DNA of 64,000 bases from J054 sp963850255 (GTDB lineage: Bacteria > Pseudomonadota > Gammaproteobacteria > Steroidobacterales > GCA-2729495): the NCBI GenBank assembly GCA_963850255.1, contig CAWKLL010000048.1, forward strand, positions 11,107 to 75,106, given 5' to 3'. A program made the translations under genes and the position numbers. How positions within the stretch are numbered: the first letter of the stretch is position 1; every line of letters starts with the position of its first letter. Positions 62,079 to 64,000 of the stretch are shown here, one piece after another. Below the pieces are notes generated by a model. It did no database searches, had not been told where the DNA came from, and worked only from the letters and a program-made list of their open reading frames with translations.

Positions 62079-62417
62079 GCCGACTTCATCCTTGAGGACT
62101 TTAACGCAGTAAGAATTGAGGCTTTCATTTTCTTTTAAAGATTCAATAGCGAGCCGTTCATGAAGAGCTGCACCTAACCGAATATTGAAACGGCCAGAGT
62201 ATTTTTTTCCGGCAGTTGCCGGTGGCAATGGCGCCCCATCTGCTTCGTGAATCTCTATCCACTCGTCTATTAGCGCACCGAGCTTTTCATAAACTTTTGC
62301 TTCGTTTTTCCCATGAACGCCACCCATGGTTAGGCCAGGTACGCGCCCAATAAAACACTGATCTTCTTCAGACCATTCCACAACTCGCAAATACTGATTA
62401 CGCTTCTTCATCATCAA
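62073..62417 (-). CDS. hicB: HicB-type antitoxin in cassette
   Basis: 114 aa (ATG at 62417; others at 62414 and 62411). The RNase-H-like N-terminal domain is RVVEWSEEDQCFIGRVPGLT with the GxxxxE-type helix; the C-terminal ribbon-helix-helix is SGRFNIRLGAALHERLAIES. It blocks HicA and binds the operator. Stop in attC core; overlaps hicA by 20 bases. Confidence 0.85.
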   Translation of the reverse strand: MMMKKRNQYLRVVEWSEEDQCFIGRVPGLTMGGVHGKNEAKVYEKLGALIDEWIEIHEADGAPLPPATAGKKYSGRFNIRLGAALHERLAIESLKENESLNSYCVKVLKDEVGI

Positions 62418-62601
62418 TCAACTCTATGGCACGACTAACATCTCGAATTTGGTACTTCTTAGCATCCTGGCCAATGCCGCCGCTTAGGGTGATATTGACG
62501 CCTTTCGGGTGGCGGAAGTTGCGGTGACTGCCTTTGCCACCACGATTCACGAAACCCGCTGACTTCAGATCTTTGATCAATTCGCGAATCTTGGGGGGCA
62601 T
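62398..62601 (-). CDS. hicA: HicA-type toxin in cassette
   Basis: 67 aa. MPPKIRELIKDLKSAGFVNR, GGKGSHRNFRHPKGVNITLS contains the active-site GSHR with His, a dsRBD-like mRNA interferase fold. Upstream of hicB with overlapping ends. Cuts mRNA when unneutralised. Confidence 0.9.
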   Translation of the reverse strand: MPPKIRELIKDLKSAGFVNRGGKGSHRNFRHPKGVNITLSGGIGQDAKKYQIRDVSRAIELIDDEEA

Positions 62602-62608
62602 GAAAACA

Positions 62609-62627
62609 TGGTACCACTATGGTACCA
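62609..62627 (-). promoter_or_regulatory. Candidate HicB operator
   Basis: TGGTACCA repeats at 62609-62616 and 62620-62627, separated by CTA; each half is self-palindromic, so the pair is both direct and inverted. 8 bases upstream of hicA start. Fits repressor binding. Confidence 0.5.
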
Positions 62628-62663
62628 GATGATCAAGAAGCTCGGCGAGCTGCGGGCTAAGGC

Positions 62664-62738
62664 ATGTAACGCCCGCAACAGTGGCCGGCCGAAGACCGGT
62701 CCGGCGCCGAAGGCGCACACTGCTTGTGCTGGTTACGG
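62664..62738 (-). repeat. attC site
   Basis: Left core ATGTAAC (62664-62670), right core GTTACGG (62732-62738). Arms GCCCGCAACAGTGG and CACTGCTTGTGC. 75 bp. The last well-formed site on the right. Confidence 0.85.
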
Positions 62739-62833
62739 GGCAAATGCCCCTCCGATCTTGAATACGAGCAGTGTAAACAAGACGAATACAGGTGTCCGCT
62801 ATGGCCCCAGTAAGCAGCCCCTCGGATTCCCAT
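62733..62833 (-). pseudogene. Small transmembrane cassette peptide, frameshifted
   Basis: ATG at 62833 begins MGIRGAAYWG, then a shift is needed for RTPVFVLFTLLVFKIGGAFA P, a hydrophobic helix ending at a TAA inside the attC core. Resembles a common single-helix cassette ending. Lies 22 bases from the orphan core. Confidence 0.45.
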
Positions 62834-62854
62834 GATTTCGTGAACCTGGGCGTC

Positions 62855-62861
62855 GCCTAAC
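62855..62861 (-). other. Orphan cassette core site (possible attI or broken attC boundary)
   Basis: GCCTAAC on the plus strand (GTTAGGC on the minus strand) starts the rightmost cassette. No paired right arm with a core is found to its right within 150 bases, so it may be a remnant attI-proximal boundary or a broken attC. Confidence 0.4.
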
Positions 62862-62933
62862 GGCCAGAAGCGGTGATTCGGCGGCAGAAAAACCCTGCAT
62901 AAGGTCGGGTCTCTCAGGTGTGGAGGTTGCGTG

Positions 62934-63188
62934 TCAGTCTCGCTTGCGACGGAGCCAACCCAGCAGACCCAGGGACGAGGTGAACAAGTAGAACGCCATC
63001 GGCAGCGGCACGGTCGCCGGCGGCGGGACCGAATCCAGGTAGGTAATATTGAAAGGATGCGCGATGCTCGAATCGGACGCGTCTCGATTAGCCCCGAGCG
63101 AAACGTTCGGCAGCCCGCCGACCTGCCAGGTTTCGACGGTCCGCAACACGTTGTCGCCGCTGCCGTCATAAAGCCAGCTAAACAACAT
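62934..63188 (-). CDS. PEP-CTERM sorting-domain protein fragment
   Basis: 84 aa as read. The C-terminus VPLPMAFYLFTSSLGLLGWL then RRKRD is the PEP-CTERM tripartite signal (motif, helix, basic end) of proteins sorted by exosortase. Only a short mature region precedes it (LFSWLYDGSGDNVLRTVETW), so it is probably a truncated or 5'-lost gene. No exosortase is in the window. Confidence 0.6.
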   Translation of the reverse strand: MLFSWLYDGSGDNVLRTVETWQVGGLPNVSLGANRDASDSSIAHPFNITYLDSVPPPATVPLPMAFYLFTSSLGLLGWLRRKRD

Positions 63189-63344
63189 TCTGTAACCTGG
63201 CGTAAAATAAGAATACAGCCTATGGTTTTAGGCAGGTACTTAGATTACAGCCCGAGACTCTAGAGCCCATGCCAAAACGGGCCGCTCCAATGATCACACC
63301 GGCCCGACGACACACCGCTTTCAACATTTACATGAGTCATTAAT

Positions 63345-64000
63345 ATGAAGATTATGCATCGAATAACCCACATTGTTGCGGCGGTTGCCCTAACATCGGC
63401 CGGCTACGTGAGTGGCGGCAGTTTTCAGGGGGCAGTCACCAAAAATATTGAGGACGCCACTCCTCACTGGGTAGACCCAGTGACCGCTAAACAGGATAGC
63501 CCTAACATTGTCATTATTCTGTTAGACGATGCGGGCTTCTCAGACTTTGGTGCCTTCGGTGCTGAAATTGAAACCCCGAACATTGATAACCTGGCTGAAA
63601 ACGGCCTGCGGTACAACAACTTCACTACCACCGCCGTTTGTTCACCCTCACGCGCAGCCTTGCTCACCGGCCTTAACCACCACTCTGCAGGTGTTGGTTG
63701 GTTAGCTAATATGGATACCGGTTTCCCGGGTTACCGTGGTGAAATTGCTGCTGATGCAGTGACCCTACCCGAAGTACTGAAAGATAATGGCTACAACACC
63801 ATGATGGTGGGTAAGTGGCACTTAATTAATTCTGATCACCTTTCCGTAGCCGGCCCCTATGATGCATGGCCCGTTCAGCGTGGTTTTGAACGCTACTGGG
63901 GCTTTTTAGACGGCGAAATCTAACCAGTTCGCCCCTGCATATCTGCACTCTCTCAGGTAATGAAGTGATTCAAACCGAATTACCCGAGGATTTTTACTTT
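63345..64000 (+). pseudogene. Type I arylsulfatase, 5' part, frameshifted and running off the window
   Basis: Signal peptide RITHIVAAVALTSAGYVSGG, then sulfatase core: SPNIVIILLDDAGFSDFGAF (metal Asp pair), and the formylglycine motif CSPSRAALLTG. MVGKWHL follows. At 63921-63923 a TAA interrupts after GFLDGEI; shifted frames read NQFAPAYLH, then LSGNEVIQTELPEDFYF as in sulfatases. At least one frameshift; the C-terminal half is beyond the window. Needs formylglycine-generating enzyme, not seen. Confidence 0.75.

Larger units (their letters stand above)
54309..62861 (-). mobile_element. Integron gene-cassette array (CALIN-type; integrase not in window)
   Basis: About a dozen attC sites in one orientation separate small genes, nearly all on the minus strand. 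Conserved arms: left TAACGCCCGCAACAGTG, right CACTGCTTGCGCTGGTTAG; the extra base in the right arm shows that cassettes read right to left. Stop codons of several genes fall within the right core GTTRRRY, as in integrons. No intI or clear attI is seen; an orphan core lies at 62855-62861. Integrase, if it exists, should be to the right of this window on the plus strand. Confidence 0.9.

Noticed and set aside
1..64000. CRISPR arrays, tRNA or rRNA genes, insertion sequences
   Set aside because: No repeat-spacer arrays, cloverleaf sequences, rRNA motifs or transposase-like proteins were seen on either strand.

Overview
The window reads as a gene-dense chromosomal segment of a moderately GC-rich (roughly 60%) gammaproteobacterium, probably marine or sediment-associated. 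Recognisable markers are RimK/RimB, LipA, SohB, YgiQ, ZntB, a PuuABD/PotFGHI-type putrescine locus, a PEP-CTERM protein end, a type I sulfatase and an integron cassette array. No rRNA, tRNA or CRISPR was seen. Genus-level placement is not possible from this sequence alone.

Layout. 0-5.3 kb: a frameshifted saccharopine-dehydrogenase-like gene, a VOC protein, a small secreted protein, and a leftward RimB / M14 carboxypeptidase-like / RimK / SRPBCC operon for peptide-tail ligation and removal. 5.5-12.5 kb: MarR, MscS, ZntB, a decayed fbp fragment, a NYN/LOTUS protein, a CPA2 antiporter and the radical-SAM protein YgiQ. 12.5-17.2 kb: a broken BufA1/DUF2282 gene and an RND efflux pair. 17.2-26 kb: a tightly overlapping putrescine catabolism and uptake operon (puuD, puuA, aminotransferase, puuB, potFGHI), in which puuA and the aminotransferase carry single-base frameshifts. 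26-42.4 kb: housekeeping and envelope genes (Zn peptidase, DUF192, Ogt-like methyltransferase, diguanylate cyclase, GloA, OmpA/DUF4398, LipA, SohB, M48 lipoprotein, L,D-transpeptidase), an orphan contractile-tail-sheath-like protein with two unknown followers, an exported methyltransferase-fold lipoprotein and a CDGSH protein. 42.4-49.3 kb: mostly leftward single-domain genes (LABLAT acyltransferase-like, methyltransferase, YaiI, YkgJ, HIT, GNAT, YCII, rhodanese, ASCH, DUF2798).

49.4-62.9 kb is the most unusual part. About a dozen clear and several decayed attC recombination sites separate small leftward genes whose stop codons often lie inside the right-hand attC core box. This is an integron cassette array without a visible integrase (a CALIN-type array), read right to left. 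Its cargo includes hicAB and brnTA toxin-antitoxin pairs with palindromic operator candidates, an RRM RNA-binding protein, an MGT-type glycosyltransferase, an acyltransferase-3, a GH16 lipoprotein on the opposite strand, a zinc-ribbon/QF-repeat protein and several small membrane proteins. An isolated GNAT cassette lies about 4 kb outside the main array. The right edge holds a PEP-CTERM protein end and the 5' part of a frameshifted arylsulfatase that runs off the window.

Several conserved genes are disrupted only by one-base indels. These may be assembly errors or recent inactivation, and read-level checking is needed before calling them true pseudogenes. The fbp, bufA1 and 51.8-53.6 kb loci look more genuinely decayed.
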